Assembly: GCF_040100845.1 (NCBI RefSeq)
Contig: NZ_JAZHSH010000001.1
Span: forward strand, 744,001-808,000
Reading direction: 5' to 3'
Source of the DNA: Chengkuizengella sp. SCS-71B
GTDB lineage: Bacteria > Bacillota > Bacilli > Paenibacillales > KCTC-33759
Length of the DNA stretch: 64,000 nucleotides
Shown: positions 43,736 through 53,361 of the stretch, in pieces
Numbering within the stretch: position 1 is the first letter of the stretch
How the letters are laid out: the number at the start of each line of letters is the position of its first letter
Notes under the pieces: model-generated
What the model saw: only the letters and a program-made list of their open reading frames with translations
Database searches by the model: none
What the model was told of the DNA's origin: nothing
Position numbers and translations under genes: made by a program

Positions 43736-46372
43736 ATGAAGACCATCTTATCTACTAAACTTAATATCCCAAAAGCTAGGCGAGAGTTAGTTGTTCGAAA
43801 TCGTTTAATACAGCATTTAAACGATGGGGTGCATCGAAAGCTGACTCTCATATCTGCTCATGCAGGTTTTGGGAAAACGACGTTAGTGAGCGAATGGCTT
43901 GCGAGCTGCAATTGTGCTGTAGCATGGCTGTCGTTAGAAGAGAGGGATAATAATTCTAATTCTTTTCTCGCTTACATCATTGCAGCACTACAGACGATTG
44001 AGGAAGATTTAGGCAAGGAGCTCTTGGGTTTACTCCAATCTCCCCAGCTCCCCAAAATGGAAGTTATCTTAACTTCTCTTCTCAATGAAATCACTTCAAT
44101 TCCATATCACTTTATTCTTGTACTTGATGACTATCACACGATTCATACTCAACCTATAAACCATGCTCTGACATTCCTGTTAGAAAACATGCCTTCACAG
44201 ATGCATTTGGTCATAACTACTCGTGAGGACCCTAAGTTTCCTTTGGCGCGTTTTCGTGCGCGGGATCAGTTGACAGAGGTACGGAACACAGACCTACGCT
44301 TTACAAGTTCTGAAGCTGCTAGCTTCCTTAATCAAGTAATGAATTTGAAGCTATCAAATAATGACATCGTTGACTTGGTAACTAAAACGGAAGGATGGAT
44401 TACCGGTCTTCAATTAGCTGGAATTTCAATGAGCGGTCATGATGACCCCTCGAGCTTTATCAAAACATTTACAGGTAATCACACTTTCATTATAGATTAT
44501 TTAGTTGAGGAAGTTCTTAAGCAACAGTCAGTATATGTCCAGGATTTTTTATTGCGAACATCGATTTTAGATCGTTTATGCGGCTCTTTGTGTGATGCTG
44601 TTATGGAAGACACAGCCCTTATAGGACAGCAAGCACTTGAGTTTCTAGAAAAATCGAACTTGTTTATTATTCCTTTGGATAATGAGCGACGCTGGTATCG
44701 GTACCATCATCTTTTTGCAGAATTGTTAAAACAAAAATTGCTGGAAGATCATTCTTCAGGGAACAAAAGAGTAGATATTGCACAATTACATATACGCGCA
44801 AGTATTTGGTATGAAAAAAACAACTATGAGATTGAAGCATTTCAACATGCAGCAGCAGCAGGTGATGTAGAACGAGCTGAACGTTTGTTATTAGGGAACG
44901 GGACTCCTCTTCACTTTCGGGGAGCAATAGTTCCTGTAATGAAATGGCTTAAATCATTATCAACAGAGATTATGGATGCTAACCCTACATTATGGGTTAT
45001 GTATGCTTCAGTACTATCGATGTCCAGTCAGCTTAACGAGGTTGAACATAAATTACTCGCTGCTGAAGCGGCTTTGCAAGGACTTGAAATAAATATGAAA
45101 ACTCGGAACCTTATTGGACATATTGCTGCCATACGAGCATTTTTGGCTACGATGCAAAATAAAGTAGACGTGATTGTTTCCGAATCCCTTATTGCACTAG
45201 AGAATTTAAGCCCCAACAACTTGGCGGTCAGAACGGCTACCACCTGGAAGCTAGGTATAGCCTATGAACGAAAGGGGGACTACACAAAAGCGAAACAATC
45301 TTATACAGAAGCTGTTTCTATATGCAATGCGTCTGGGAATAAAATCATTGGAATATTAGCTGCAACAGGGTTAGGAAAGATACAAGCAAGAGAAAATCTT
45401 CTGGATCAAGCTTTCAACACATACCGACAAGCTCTAAAAATGAAAGATGATACGCCATCTTCATATTCTTATAGAGCATACATAGGCTTAGCTCGTATTT
45501 ATTACGAATGGAATCATTTAGATACTGCTATCGAACATATAGAGAAGAGTATACAACTAGCGAAGCAAATAGAAAATGTTGATCAAATGATTACAAGTAA
45601 TCTTCTATACGTCCAAACATTGATTGCAAAAGGAGATAAGGATGGCGCATCAAATACCTTAAATGAAATAAAACAGTATGTTATTCAGCATAACTTAGAA
45701 GATCGAGTTTCAGAAGTCAGCGAGACAGAGGTAATCTTGCTATTAAATCAAGGGAAACTTCTTTCTGCACAAAAATTAGCAGAGACATACAAACTCCCAC
45801 TTAGTCAGGTACGAGTATATCTTTCTCAAGGAGATATAGCTAAAGCTCTCAATGAGTTAAACGCTTTCTATCAAGAAGTAAAACAAAATGGAATACGGGA
45901 GAAAATGTTAAAAGTTATAATTTTAAAGGCCGTTATTTTTTATATAAAAGGTGAAACAGACAAATCGATACAATTACTAACAGATAGTCTATTAGAGGCA
46001 AAATCTGGTCGCTTTGTTCGTGCTTTCCTCGATGAAGGGAAGCATATGGAGAGGTTATTGATCAAAGCATATGCGAATAGGGTTATGCCAGAATATATAG
46101 AGCCCTTGCTAAAAGCATTTAAGCTTGAGAAACTTGACTGTGAAGAAGAAACAAATCTGACTCCTTCTTTACTCCTATTTGAACCTTTGAGCCAACGTGA
46201 GTTAGAGGTTTTACAGCTGATAGGACAGGGACTTTCAAACAAAGATATTAGTAAAAGACTTTTTATTGCCTTAGATACTGTTAAAGGACATAACAGAAGA
46301 ATATTTGATAAACTCCAAGTTAGAAGACGCACCGAAGCTGTAGCCAAAGCGCGTGAGATGGGCTTGCTTTAA
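43736..46372 (+). CDS. MalT/LAL-type LuxR family ATP-dependent regulator
   Basis: 878 aa. The N-terminal STAND-type NTPase has Walker A LISAHAGFGKTTLVSEWLAS near residue 43 and Walker B-like FILVLDDYHTIH. A central TPR-like helical region (about 390-790) includes LGIAYERKGDYTKAKQSYTE. The C-terminal GerE HTH is EPLSQRELEVLQLIGQGLSN, then KDISKRLFIALDTVKGHNRR. Such proteins activate genes when a small ligand binds. The two dehydrogenases downstream on the same strand are the likely targets. ATG 43736 follows GAAGGGAGACA; an in-frame GTG lies directly before it. Confidence 0.93.
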   Translation: MKTILSTKLNIPKARRELVVRNRLIQHLNDGVHRKLTLISAHAGFGKTTLVSEWLASCNCAVAWLSLEERDNNSNSFLAYIIAALQTIEEDLGKELLGLLQSPQLPKMEVILTSLLNEITSIPYHFILVLDDYHTIHTQPINHALTFLLENMPSQMHLVITTREDPKFPLARFRARDQLTEVRNTDLRFTSSEAASFLNQVMNLKLSNNDIVDLVTKTEGWITGLQLAGISMSGHDDPSSFIKTFTGNHTFIIDYLVEEVLKQQSVYVQDFLLRTSILDRLCGSLCDAVMEDTALIGQQALEFLEKSNLFIIPLDNERRWYRYHHLFAELLKQKLLEDHSSGNKRVDIAQLHIRASIWYEKNNYEIEAFQHAAAAGDVERAERLLLGNGTPLHFRGAIVPVMKWLKSLSTEIMDANPTLWVMYASVLSMSSQLNEVEHKLLAAEAALQGLEINMKTRNLIGHIAAIRAFLATMQNKVDVIVSESLIALENLSPNNLAVRTATTWKLGIAYERKGDYTKAKQSYTEAVSICNASGNKIIGILAATGLGKIQARENLLDQAFNTYRQALKMKDDTPSSYSYRAYIGLARIYYEWNHLDTAIEHIEKSIQLAKQIENVDQMITSNLLYVQTLIAKGDKDGASNTLNEIKQYVIQHNLEDRVSEVSETEVILLLNQGKLLSAQKLAETYKLPLSQVRVYLSQGDIAKALNELNAFYQEVKQNGIREKMLKVIILKAVIFYIKGETDKSIQLLTDSLLEAKSGRFVRAFLDEGKHMERLLIKAYANRVMPEYIEPLLKAFKLEKLDCEEETNLTPSLLLFEPLSQRELEVLQLIGQGLSNKDISKRLFIALDTVKGHNRRIFDKLQVRRRTEAVAKAREMGLL

Positions 46373-46774
46373 ATCCAAAAAATGGAATTTCATCGAGTAA
46401 AAATGAGTTTCATGACCTTCAGCTCAATCCAGTTCGTATATAGGTAATTAAGCAGCTTTCACTTTCGTATTGAAAAACAACACTAAAGTGTCTATGGATT
46501 TATAAAAAATAGAAGTAAAATAGTTACAGTCTTAAACCACTGATATAAATCGGAGTAGAATAACTTAAGAAATAGAAAAAGCCTGTAATCGAATGATTAA
46601 AGTACTTCCCATTTAAGTCATACAGATTTTTCAGCATCAAAGGAAAGAAAGTATATGCTCTTGTCCTCTACATCATCGGAACGATACGGGGATTTAAGGG
46701 ATCTGCTTGTTATATATCTTGAATGGCTATACAAAATCAAAGACTTTTTATAAGCTTTTTAAGGAGGAGAGGTA
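46373..46774. other. 402-nt intergenic region
   Basis: Holds no ORF with an RBS and no clear hairpin with a T-run. It should contain the promoter of the dehydrogenase pair and any binding site of the MalT-type regulator, but I could not single one out. Confidence 0.4.
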
Positions 46775-47743
46775 ATGAAAGCCATTGTATACACTAAGTA
46801 TGGTTCACCCAATGTTCTTCATATGGAAGAATTAGAAAAACCTACTCTAGGAGATAATGAAGTATTAATAAAAGTACATGCAAGAACAGTATCTTCAGGA
46901 GATGCAAGGATGCGAAATGGCAGCAGAAAAGCATTGCCTCTTTGGCCTATCTCAAAAATGGCTATAGGTTTAATAAAACCAAAACGAACTATACTTGGCA
47001 TGGATTTTTCTGGAGAAATTGAATCAGTAGGAAAAGATGTAAAGAAATTCAAGAAAGGTGATCAAGTTTTTGGATTTTGTGGAAAAGGAACTTATGCCGA
47101 ATATATAAGTTTACGTGAAAATGGACCAATAGCAATAAAACCGACCAATATCAACCATGAGGAAGCAGCCGCTATTCCTTTTGGGGCAGCTTCCTCATTA
47201 TTTTTCCTTAGAAAAGGAAAAATTCAAAGCGGACAAAAAGTACTTATATATGGCGCTTCCGGGAGTCTAGGTACTTTTGCAATTCAGCTTGCCAAATACT
47301 TTGGGGCAGAGGTAACCGCGGTATGCAGTACTTCGAATTTAGAATTGGTAAGATCTCTAGGAGCTGATAAGGTCATTGATTACACAAAAGAGGATTTTAC
47401 TAAAAACGGTGAAACCTATGACATTATATATGATACGGTTGATAAAACTTCATTTTCACGATGTAAACGCTCATTAAAACAAACAGGATTTTATGTTTTA
47501 GCTGTCATCCATTTCCCTCAGATTGTTCAGATTCTATGGACTTCGAAAATAGGTAACAAAAAAGTCGTAAGTGGGATAACACCAGACAGTGCTGAAGATT
47601 TAACTTTCTTAGGAGAGCTTGCAGAAACGGGTAAAATAAAGTCCGTCATTGATAGAAGCTATCCGCTAGAACAAATTGTAGCTGCCCACAAATATGTTGA
47701 TAAAGGGCACAAAAAAGGTAACGTAGTCATAACAACATCATGA
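46775..47743 (+). CDS. zinc-free MDR oxidoreductase, first of pair
   Basis: 322 aa, similar throughout to the proteins at 25825 and 47781: start [40 protein letters not shown], Rossmann motif [33 protein letters not shown], and end [19 protein letters not shown]. No zinc ligands are seen. NAD(P)H-dependent reductase of quinones or enones is the usual role. RBS AAGGAGGAGAGG. The next gene follows at 37 nt, forming an operon under the upstream MalT-type regulator (inferred). Confidence 0.9.
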   Translation: MKAIVYTKYGSPNVLHMEELEKPTLGDNEVLIKVHARTVSSGDARMRNGSRKALPLWPISKMAIGLIKPKRTILGMDFSGEIESVGKDVKKFKKGDQVFGFCGKGTYAEYISLRENGPIAIKPTNINHEEAAAIPFGAASSLFFLRKGKIQSGQKVLIYGASGSLGTFAIQLAKYFGAEVTAVCSTSNLELVRSLGADKVIDYTKEDFTKNGETYDIIYDTVDKTSFSRCKRSLKQTGFYVLAVIHFPQIVQILWTSKIGNKKVVSGITPDSAEDLTFLGELAETGKIKSVIDRSYPLEQIVAAHKYVDKGHKKGNVVITTS

Positions 47744-47780
47744 TATGAATGTTCCCTTAAATATACGAGGAGGAAATAAT

Positions 47781-48734
47781 GTGAAAGCGATAATATGTAC
47801 AAAATACGGACCACCTGAAGTCCTTCAACATAATGAAGTGGAAAAACCCATTCCCAAAGACAATGAAGTTCTTGTTAAAATACACGCAACAGCTGTAACT
47901 GCAAGTGATTGTGTAATTCGGGGTTTTAAAATGCCTGGCAATCCTAGTTTTCCTAAAAAGCAAATAATGGAATTAATGATGAGGCTATTTCTAGGTATCT
48001 CAAAACCTAGAAATCCAATTATCGGATTGGTATTTTCCGGAGTCGTTGAATCAGCAGGCAAAGACATTAATCAATTTAAAAAAGGTAATCGGGTATATGG
48101 ATTTACAGGTATTAGCCGTGGAACATATGCTGAGTTCAAATGTGTATCCGCGAAAGAAGTTGCTCAAGGTGAGTTGGCTATAATACCGGATAATATAAGC
48201 CATAATGAAGCTGCAGCAGTAGTATATGGTGGAGTTCTGGCAATACATTTTATGAAAGATGGGGATATTCAAAGTGGAAAAAAAGTGCTAATTTATGGAG
48301 CTTCGGGTGCAATAGGAACTGTAGCGTTACAGCTTTCAAAACACTTAGGTGCCGAAGTCACTGCGATTTGCAGCTCATCAAATATAGCATTGGTGAAATC
48401 TCTGGGGGCTGATAAAGTGATAGATTACACAAAAGATGATTCTATAAACCAATTAGAATGTTACGATTTTATCCTTGATGCTGTAGGAGAAAACAAAAGC
48501 TCGAAACTAAAAATTCAATGTAAAAAAGCAATTGGTGAGAATGGGAAATACGTGTCAGTTGATGATGGGTTTTTAAAGATACAGCCTCATTATCTTGTTA
48601 AACTCAATGAGCTAATTGAAGCAGGACATGTTAAGGCGGTCATAGACAGGGATTATCCCTTAGAAGAGATAGTTGAAGCCCATAAATACGTAGACAAAGG
48701 GCACAAAAAGGGAAATGTAGTAATAACTGTATAA
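47781..48734 (+). CDS. zinc-free MDR oxidoreductase, second of pair
   Basis: GTG 47781 follows GAGGAGGA (47768-47775), giving 317 aa; the frame is open further upstream but without an RBS. It shares [60 protein letters not shown] and the C-terminal [18 protein letters not shown] with its neighbour, so the pair arose by tandem duplication. Substrate unknown. Confidence 0.9.
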   Translation: MKAIICTKYGPPEVLQHNEVEKPIPKDNEVLVKIHATAVTASDCVIRGFKMPGNPSFPKKQIMELMMRLFLGISKPRNPIIGLVFSGVVESAGKDINQFKKGNRVYGFTGISRGTYAEFKCVSAKEVAQGELAIIPDNISHNEAAAVVYGGVLAIHFMKDGDIQSGKKVLIYGASGAIGTVALQLSKHLGAEVTAICSSSNIALVKSLGADKVIDYTKDDSINQLECYDFILDAVGENKSSKLKIQCKKAIGENGKYVSVDDGFLKIQPHYLVKLNELIEAGHVKAVIDRDYPLEEIVEAHKYVDKGHKKGNVVITV

Positions 48735-48819
48735 TATTCAGGTAATAAGAAAACCGTTTAAATTTAAGATACCTTCCGGATGAATTACTACATTAAATTT
48801 TCCCTAAGCGTGTGATTAT

Positions 48820-49092
48820 TTAAGACCAAAAAAACCGTTTTCTTTTTCCCCCGAAAGGCGATGGTTTTTTCGGTATTGGTTCTTGAGGTTTGAAGTTAAT
48901 GGTATCTGTAAATTCTCTAGTTGGTTGGTTTGAGCTTGAATCATCAATAGATACTGGAATATACAGTGTGTCTCCTTCATAAGTTTCTGCATTTGTAATA
49001 TTGTTTTTATCCACAATGGATCTAATAGATACGCCATAGATTTGTGATATGCTTAACAAATCCTCACCTCTTTTGACAATATGAGTAAGCAT
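48820..49092 (-). CDS. LysM-domain protein
   Basis: 90 aa. Residues 3-47 are one LysM repeat (THIVKRGEDLLSISQIYGVS, NITNAETYEGDTLYIPV), a peptidoglycan- or chitin-binding fold. The rest is a Pro/Lys-rich tail ending GGKRKRFFWS. There is no signal peptide, as in spore-coat or morphogenetic LysM proteins made in the mother cell. RBS AGGAGGTGAAAT. The 318 nt to the next gene (49093-49410) hold no ORF with an RBS. Confidence 0.82.
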   Translation of the reverse strand: MLTHIVKRGEDLLSISQIYGVSIRSIVDKNNITNAETYEGDTLYIPVSIDDSSSNQPTREFTDTINFKPQEPIPKKPSPFGGKRKRFFWS

Positions 49093-49410
49093 TATTTCAC
49101 CTCCTAGTCCTATAGGGATCAGCTCTGTTTATTATTTTATTTGATATCGTATGAATGGGATGTCATCCATGAGTGGACTTATGTCTAAGGTTATATAAAA
49201 CTCCGCATTTGTCTGTATCAACGAGATGTTGCCAAGTGATACGATACATACATCCAGTCAAGAACTCATACAATGATTTAACCCCAACAAATTTTCAAGA
49301 GCAAAAGGCTCTAAAATCAAAAGAAAACGATGTAAAAACCTGTCACAAGAAATTAAATTTATAGACTCTACCTTTTTGGGGATTAATCCTAAATTAGGGA
49401 GTGATTCTAA

Positions 49411-51000
49411 ATGGGTAATACTGAGTTAAGTCATCCTCTAGATTTAGAAGAGAGGATTTCAGTCATGATCGTCATGCAGCGCCCACTGCCTTTAAAGGAA
49501 GCTATAACAAAGAGGCTGAACGAAATAGAGTGTTCAGACTCCCTTGTTGAGAACCATATGAGTCATGAACAATTTTTTACACTTTGTAGGACTCCTTCTG
49601 AACATTTTGAAGAGGTAGAGAAGTTTGCTGAACGTTATGATCTTAAAGTAGAGAACAGAGACGCTTTGGCAGGAACAATGGAATTATCAGGGGAGGTCAA
49701 ACATTTTAATGAAGTCTTCAAAATTAAACTGATGGCATATAAACCTCCCAATGAAAAATACCGAGGGTATAAGGGGGAATTACACATCCCAGAACCACTT
49801 TATCACCTCATTGAAACCGTTCTTGATTTAGATAACAGTGCGATTGTCAGATCCGATTCCCATACTCTGAAAGGAACCCAGAAGTGTAGCAAGGATATCA
49901 AAGGGATCACGGTTTTCACTGCTCCTGAAGTAGCTGAAATCTATAATTTCCCCAATATTTTATTTAATCAACAGACCATTGCTATCATTGAACTTGCAGG
50001 TGGATTTTTAGAGCAGGATATCGTAGATTATTTTAATCTGGTTAACCTTCCTGTACCAGAAATTACAGTTGTCAGTGTAGATGGCGCTCAAAATAACCCT
50101 GGTGTTTGTCCAAAGGCTGATATGGAGGTTACTTTAGATATTGAAACAGCTGGTGCTGCCTCTCCTGGAGCAAAAATTGTTGTGTACTTTGCACCTATGA
50201 CACTAAGAGGTTTTTTGAATGCGCTGACTGCGGTTGTTAATGATAACGTTAATAATCCGTCTGTACTTTCAATGAGTATTGCCACTATTGAACTGCTTCT
50301 GCCACCTGGTTTCATAAGAGCATTTAACCAAAGACTGCAGGAGGCTGGTTCATTAGGTATTACGGCTTGTGCGTCATCAGGTGATAATGGTTCACAAGGT
50401 GTTCTTGATGGAAGCACGGACAAAGTCTTTAATGTTTGTTACCCAGCATCCAGTCCTTTTGCTCTGGGTGTTGGAGGAACTTCTCTCAGAGTGCAGAGAT
50501 GTGAAAAAAATTGTAAGGAAGTTGTATGGAATAACATAAATAGAGGAATGCCTATCGCAACAGGTGGGGGCGTTAGTAACGTATTAATGCTACCAGCCTA
50601 TCAATTTAATGCAGGGGTTCCCCTGTCAGCCAATCCCGACAGAATTCAGGGGAGAGGTGTTCCTGATGTAGCTGCAAATGCGGATCCTTCTACAGGCTAT
50701 TTAATTATTGTAGATGGACAAATCTTAGTCAGAGGAGGAACTAGTGCATCAGCCCCTTTGTGGGCAGGTTTAATCGCCAACTTGAATCAAGCATTAGGAC
50801 GTCGATTAGGATTTGTAAATCCCATTTTTTATCAATTATGTCCTGAGGATCTTGCTTTTAATGATATTACAATCGGAAACAATAATGTCATTATTGAAGG
50901 GGGACCATATGTTGCCAAACAAGGTTGGGATCCATGTACAGGATTAGGAAGCCCCAATGGCTTCAAGCTACTGGAAGCTCTTCAGAGGAGAGGTGATTGA
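49411..51000 (+). CDS. S53 family serine-carboxyl peptidase (sedolisin/kumamolisin-like)
   Basis: 529 aa: pro-domain at about 1-150 (PLDLEERISVMIVMQRPLPL, HMSHEQFFTLCRTPSEHFEE) and catalytic domain after. The Glu/Asp pair is in ADMEVTLDIETAGAASPGA (E and D four apart). The oxyanion-region Asp is in CASSGDNGSQG, the nucleophile in RGGTSASAPLWAG, and a C-terminal calcium site is suggested by FNDITIGNN...GWDPCTGLGSPNG. These enzymes work in acid and self-process. No classic signal peptide is seen, as in kumamolisin. It has RBS AGGGAGTGAT and is a single gene with a strong terminator. Confidence 0.93.
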   Translation: MGNTELSHPLDLEERISVMIVMQRPLPLKEAITKRLNEIECSDSLVENHMSHEQFFTLCRTPSEHFEEVEKFAERYDLKVENRDALAGTMELSGEVKHFNEVFKIKLMAYKPPNEKYRGYKGELHIPEPLYHLIETVLDLDNSAIVRSDSHTLKGTQKCSKDIKGITVFTAPEVAEIYNFPNILFNQQTIAIIELAGGFLEQDIVDYFNLVNLPVPEITVVSVDGAQNNPGVCPKADMEVTLDIETAGAASPGAKIVVYFAPMTLRGFLNALTAVVNDNVNNPSVLSMSIATIELLLPPGFIRAFNQRLQEAGSLGITACASSGDNGSQGVLDGSTDKVFNVCYPASSPFALGVGGTSLRVQRCEKNCKEVVWNNINRGMPIATGGGVSNVLMLPAYQFNAGVPLSANPDRIQGRGVPDVAANADPSTGYLIIVDGQILVRGGTSASAPLWAGLIANLNQALGRRLGFVNPIFYQLCPEDLAFNDITIGNNNVIIEGGPYVAKQGWDPCTGLGSPNGFKLLEALQRRGD

Positions 51001-51096
51001 ATAAAATGTTAGGAATATATATTCTCATGTCTGAATGAGCTCAAAAGAGTCAGTTTAACCATAGGTGGATGCAGGTACCCAAGTCATATATGAGAA

Positions 51097-51136
51097 ATAG
51101 ACCGAATCCTTTGAAAAAAAGAATTCGGTCTATTTT
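51097..51136 (+). terminator. terminator after S53 peptidase gene
   Basis: AATAGACCGAAT pairs with ATTCGGTCTATT around an A-rich loop, then TTTC. Works in both directions by sequence. Confidence 0.8.
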
Positions 51137-51289
51137 CTGTATTGTCGTAATAAGTGACGAAGGAAACTTTGCCTTTATATATCAACCTATTCATTAATTA
51201 ATATATTTATAACTTTGCATGGAATTATAATATAAACATTACAATAGTTGGTAAGGGCGGTGGGCAGATCCTCTGGAGGGGGTGATGCC

Positions 51290-51373
51290 ATGACAATATA
51301 CGAATCTATTTCTTTGATGATAACTTTCGGAATTCTGATTGTTGCGATGTTGTCTTTTAGCAAGAAGAAATAG
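51290..51373 (+). CDS. holin-like type I toxin peptide, second copy
   Basis: The 27-aa peptide MTIYESISLMITFGILIVAM, then LSFSKKK, matches the toxin at 8230 at most positions. The leader is also conserved (GTAAGGGCGG, GATCCTCTGGAGGGGGTGAT), with a CCTC that can pair with the Shine-Dalgarno G-run. A TATAAT box lies at 51226-51231. Downstream the TAGACCG...GCGGTCTA hairpin and a minus-strand promoter are conserved too, so the two loci are complete paralogous modules. Confidence 0.78.
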   Translation: MTIYESISLMITFGILIVAMLSFSKKK

Positions 51374-51506
51374 ACCGTCCTCCACCAAAGGTTGCGGTCT
51401 ATTTCTTGGACTAACGCCTGCCGTTTTTAACGGCTATTGTATTAAATCGTAGGAGCCGTTGGTGTGTCGAGCACCTTCGGTTTCTTTATTAGAATATGAA
51501 TCTGTT
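51365..51506 (-). ncRNA. candidate antisense antitoxin RNA, second copy
   Basis: The minus-strand block AGTGTATAATATATTTAA with TATAAT at 51518-51513 copies the one at 8457. The RNA would run to the hairpin at 51371-51401 and overlap the toxin mRNA 3' end. Ends are estimated. Confidence 0.55.
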
Positions 51507-51766
51507 AAATATATTATACACTAATTTGTTCTCTAGAGGAAACAGATTTTATTAAATAGATGATGAACTTCGGATAATATAAGAAAATTAGCAATTGTAT
51601 ATCCCATAGAAGTTTTTGCATTTTTAGAATATGAAGATAGACTTGAAGAGTTTTCTATTTATGAATAGGAATGGATTTTATACTTTTTTCTTAGGTGGTA
51701 ATGGATACATGAGAAGAGGTGAATAAGTTTCACAGAACAGGTTTACTTAATCATTTTGTAAAATGA

Positions 51767-51789
51767 GAGACCATCCTTAGGATGGTCTC
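51767..51789. repeat. 10-bp inverted repeat hairpin
   Basis: GAGACCATCC and GGATGGTCTC are exact inverted copies with a 3-nt loop. No T-run follows, and no gene ends nearby. Confidence 0.5.
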
Positions 51790-52037
51790 ATGGGTTAAAA
51801 AAAGATGGAAATGTAGTATATAGGTATTTTAACTTAGGATTTTAAATATATCAATCATTCTCTGAAGAGTCATATATTTCATTATCAATTCTTCTAATAT
51901 TAGTAAAAATACCTCTTATTCTGTGGTTTCAATCATTTTCAAATCTTTTTAATTTTGACTTTCATTCATTTTATCTTCAATTGTTGACATTCTCTTGTTA
52001 ATCCTTATAATAAAAATGTTTGGTTAGTAAGACTTAT

Positions 52038-52078
52038 GAAAAACCTTGATTGGCTCTCATGCCTTTCGAGGTTTTTAA
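52038..52078 (+). terminator. hairpin with AAAAACCT/AGGTTTTT stem
   Basis: AAAAACCT and AGGTTTTT close a structured 40-nt segment ending in a T-run. No intact gene precedes it, so 51374-52302 may hold an untranslated RNA or remnants. Confidence 0.45.
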
Positions 52079-52100
52079 ATTATATACATTTTAATAATAG

Positions 52101-52124
52101 TCCCATAAACGATCGTTTATGGGA
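52101..52124. promoter_or_regulatory. 24-bp perfect palindrome
   Basis: TCCCATAAACGA followed directly by TCGTTTATGGGA, with no spacer. It could be a dimeric repressor operator or a cruciform. It lies 180 nt before the broken stalk-domain gene, with no regulator gene next to it. Confidence 0.5.
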
Positions 52125-52302
52125 TGATCCAAGATTGATTCATAAACACTTTGTCACTTTTAGAGGTGATTTGCACTTATTTTAAGTGTTATTTTGCTTG
52201 AATATAAATATGAGATTATCATTTAATAAGTATCATCTCGTTTCTTGATCTATGATAAAATATTTATTGAATATTCAAAAAATATGAGGAGGGTTATCTT
52301 TT

Positions 52303-53039
52303 ATGTTTAAAACTAGAATATTTTTCGTAACCTTAGGACTATCCGGAATCATAGGTTTATCAATGGCATTAGGTGCTTTTGCAGCAACGAATTTAACATA
52401 AATTAAAGCGAAGCTTATTTAAATGATAAAATCTCATTTCAAATCATAGGAGATCGATTTCAGGTAATCCCCGGGAAGCTATGGGAACCAAAGGATGAAA
52501 ATGAAGAAAGAATTTATCCAATTACATATCAAGATACTACATACTTACCTGTTAGAGCGATAAGTGAAGTCTTTGATAAAAATATTCAATGGAATGAAGA
52601 AAATCAAATCATAACAATAGGAAATCTGCCACTTACAGAGGAAGCTAATAATTTTGCAAACAAATTCACATTAGAAATATCACAAGAAGATGTTATTGCT
52701 AAGTTTGGAAATAATTACGTGGAGTATGTGAGACTTTGGGATTGGTCAACATATTGGGTATATTATTTTAATGTAACAGAAGGATACGAGTTCAATGACG
52801 AAAAAGCACCTGAAGGACCAATTGAGGGACCAGTTTACTCTAGTAAATTAGATGCATTAAGGGATGAAACAATCGGAATGATTTTAATGATTCATTGGAA
52901 AATAGATGATTCAGTCGTTCAATCATATCGATTAGCATATAAAAATGATGTAGACGATAATTTATATTCTTACTATCTCGGTATTCCATCTCATTATATT
53001 GAAGATTTAAAAATTTTAATTGACAAAAGTGGATTCTAA
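52303..53039 (+). pseudogene. exported stalk-domain (copper amine oxidase N-like) protein, broken
   Basis: RBS GAGGAGGG and ATG 52303 begin a good signal peptide (FKTRIFFVTLGLSGIIGLSM, then ALGAFAATNLT), which stops at 52399. In a shifted frame from about 52410 the protein goes on: EAYLNDKISFQIIGDRFQVI, then YQDTTYLPVRAISEVFDKNI, the stalk-domain signature, and a further domain to 53039 (WSTYWVYYFNVTEG, YYLGIPSHYIEDLKILIDKS). Two lesions (frameshift and an in-frame TAA at 52404) lie within 12 nt. Probably a recently inactivated secreted wall protein. 53040-53361 holds only a weak unsupported ORF. Confidence 0.75.
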
Positions 53040-53361
53040 ATAAAAGAAAAAATTTTATTAAATTTTATAATACATAGCCCTGTTTCTTATTGAAAAAAAT
53101 AGTTGCGATAGAAAGTTTGTTATTACCTAAGAACCCCATTGCTTTAGCTGTGGGAGTTTCAGGAATTTATCTCAATCATAATCCATTTATAGTATTATTT
53201 GATAATTTTAAAAAAATATGTAGATATTCATTTTATACAATGATAGAATCTTTTCGAAGTAATGATTCCAATAATTGCTACTTGGGGATAAGAAGTAATG
53301 GGTTTATTAAATCATTAATAATACTAATTTGTCATTACAATTTAACTAAAGAGGTGATTGT

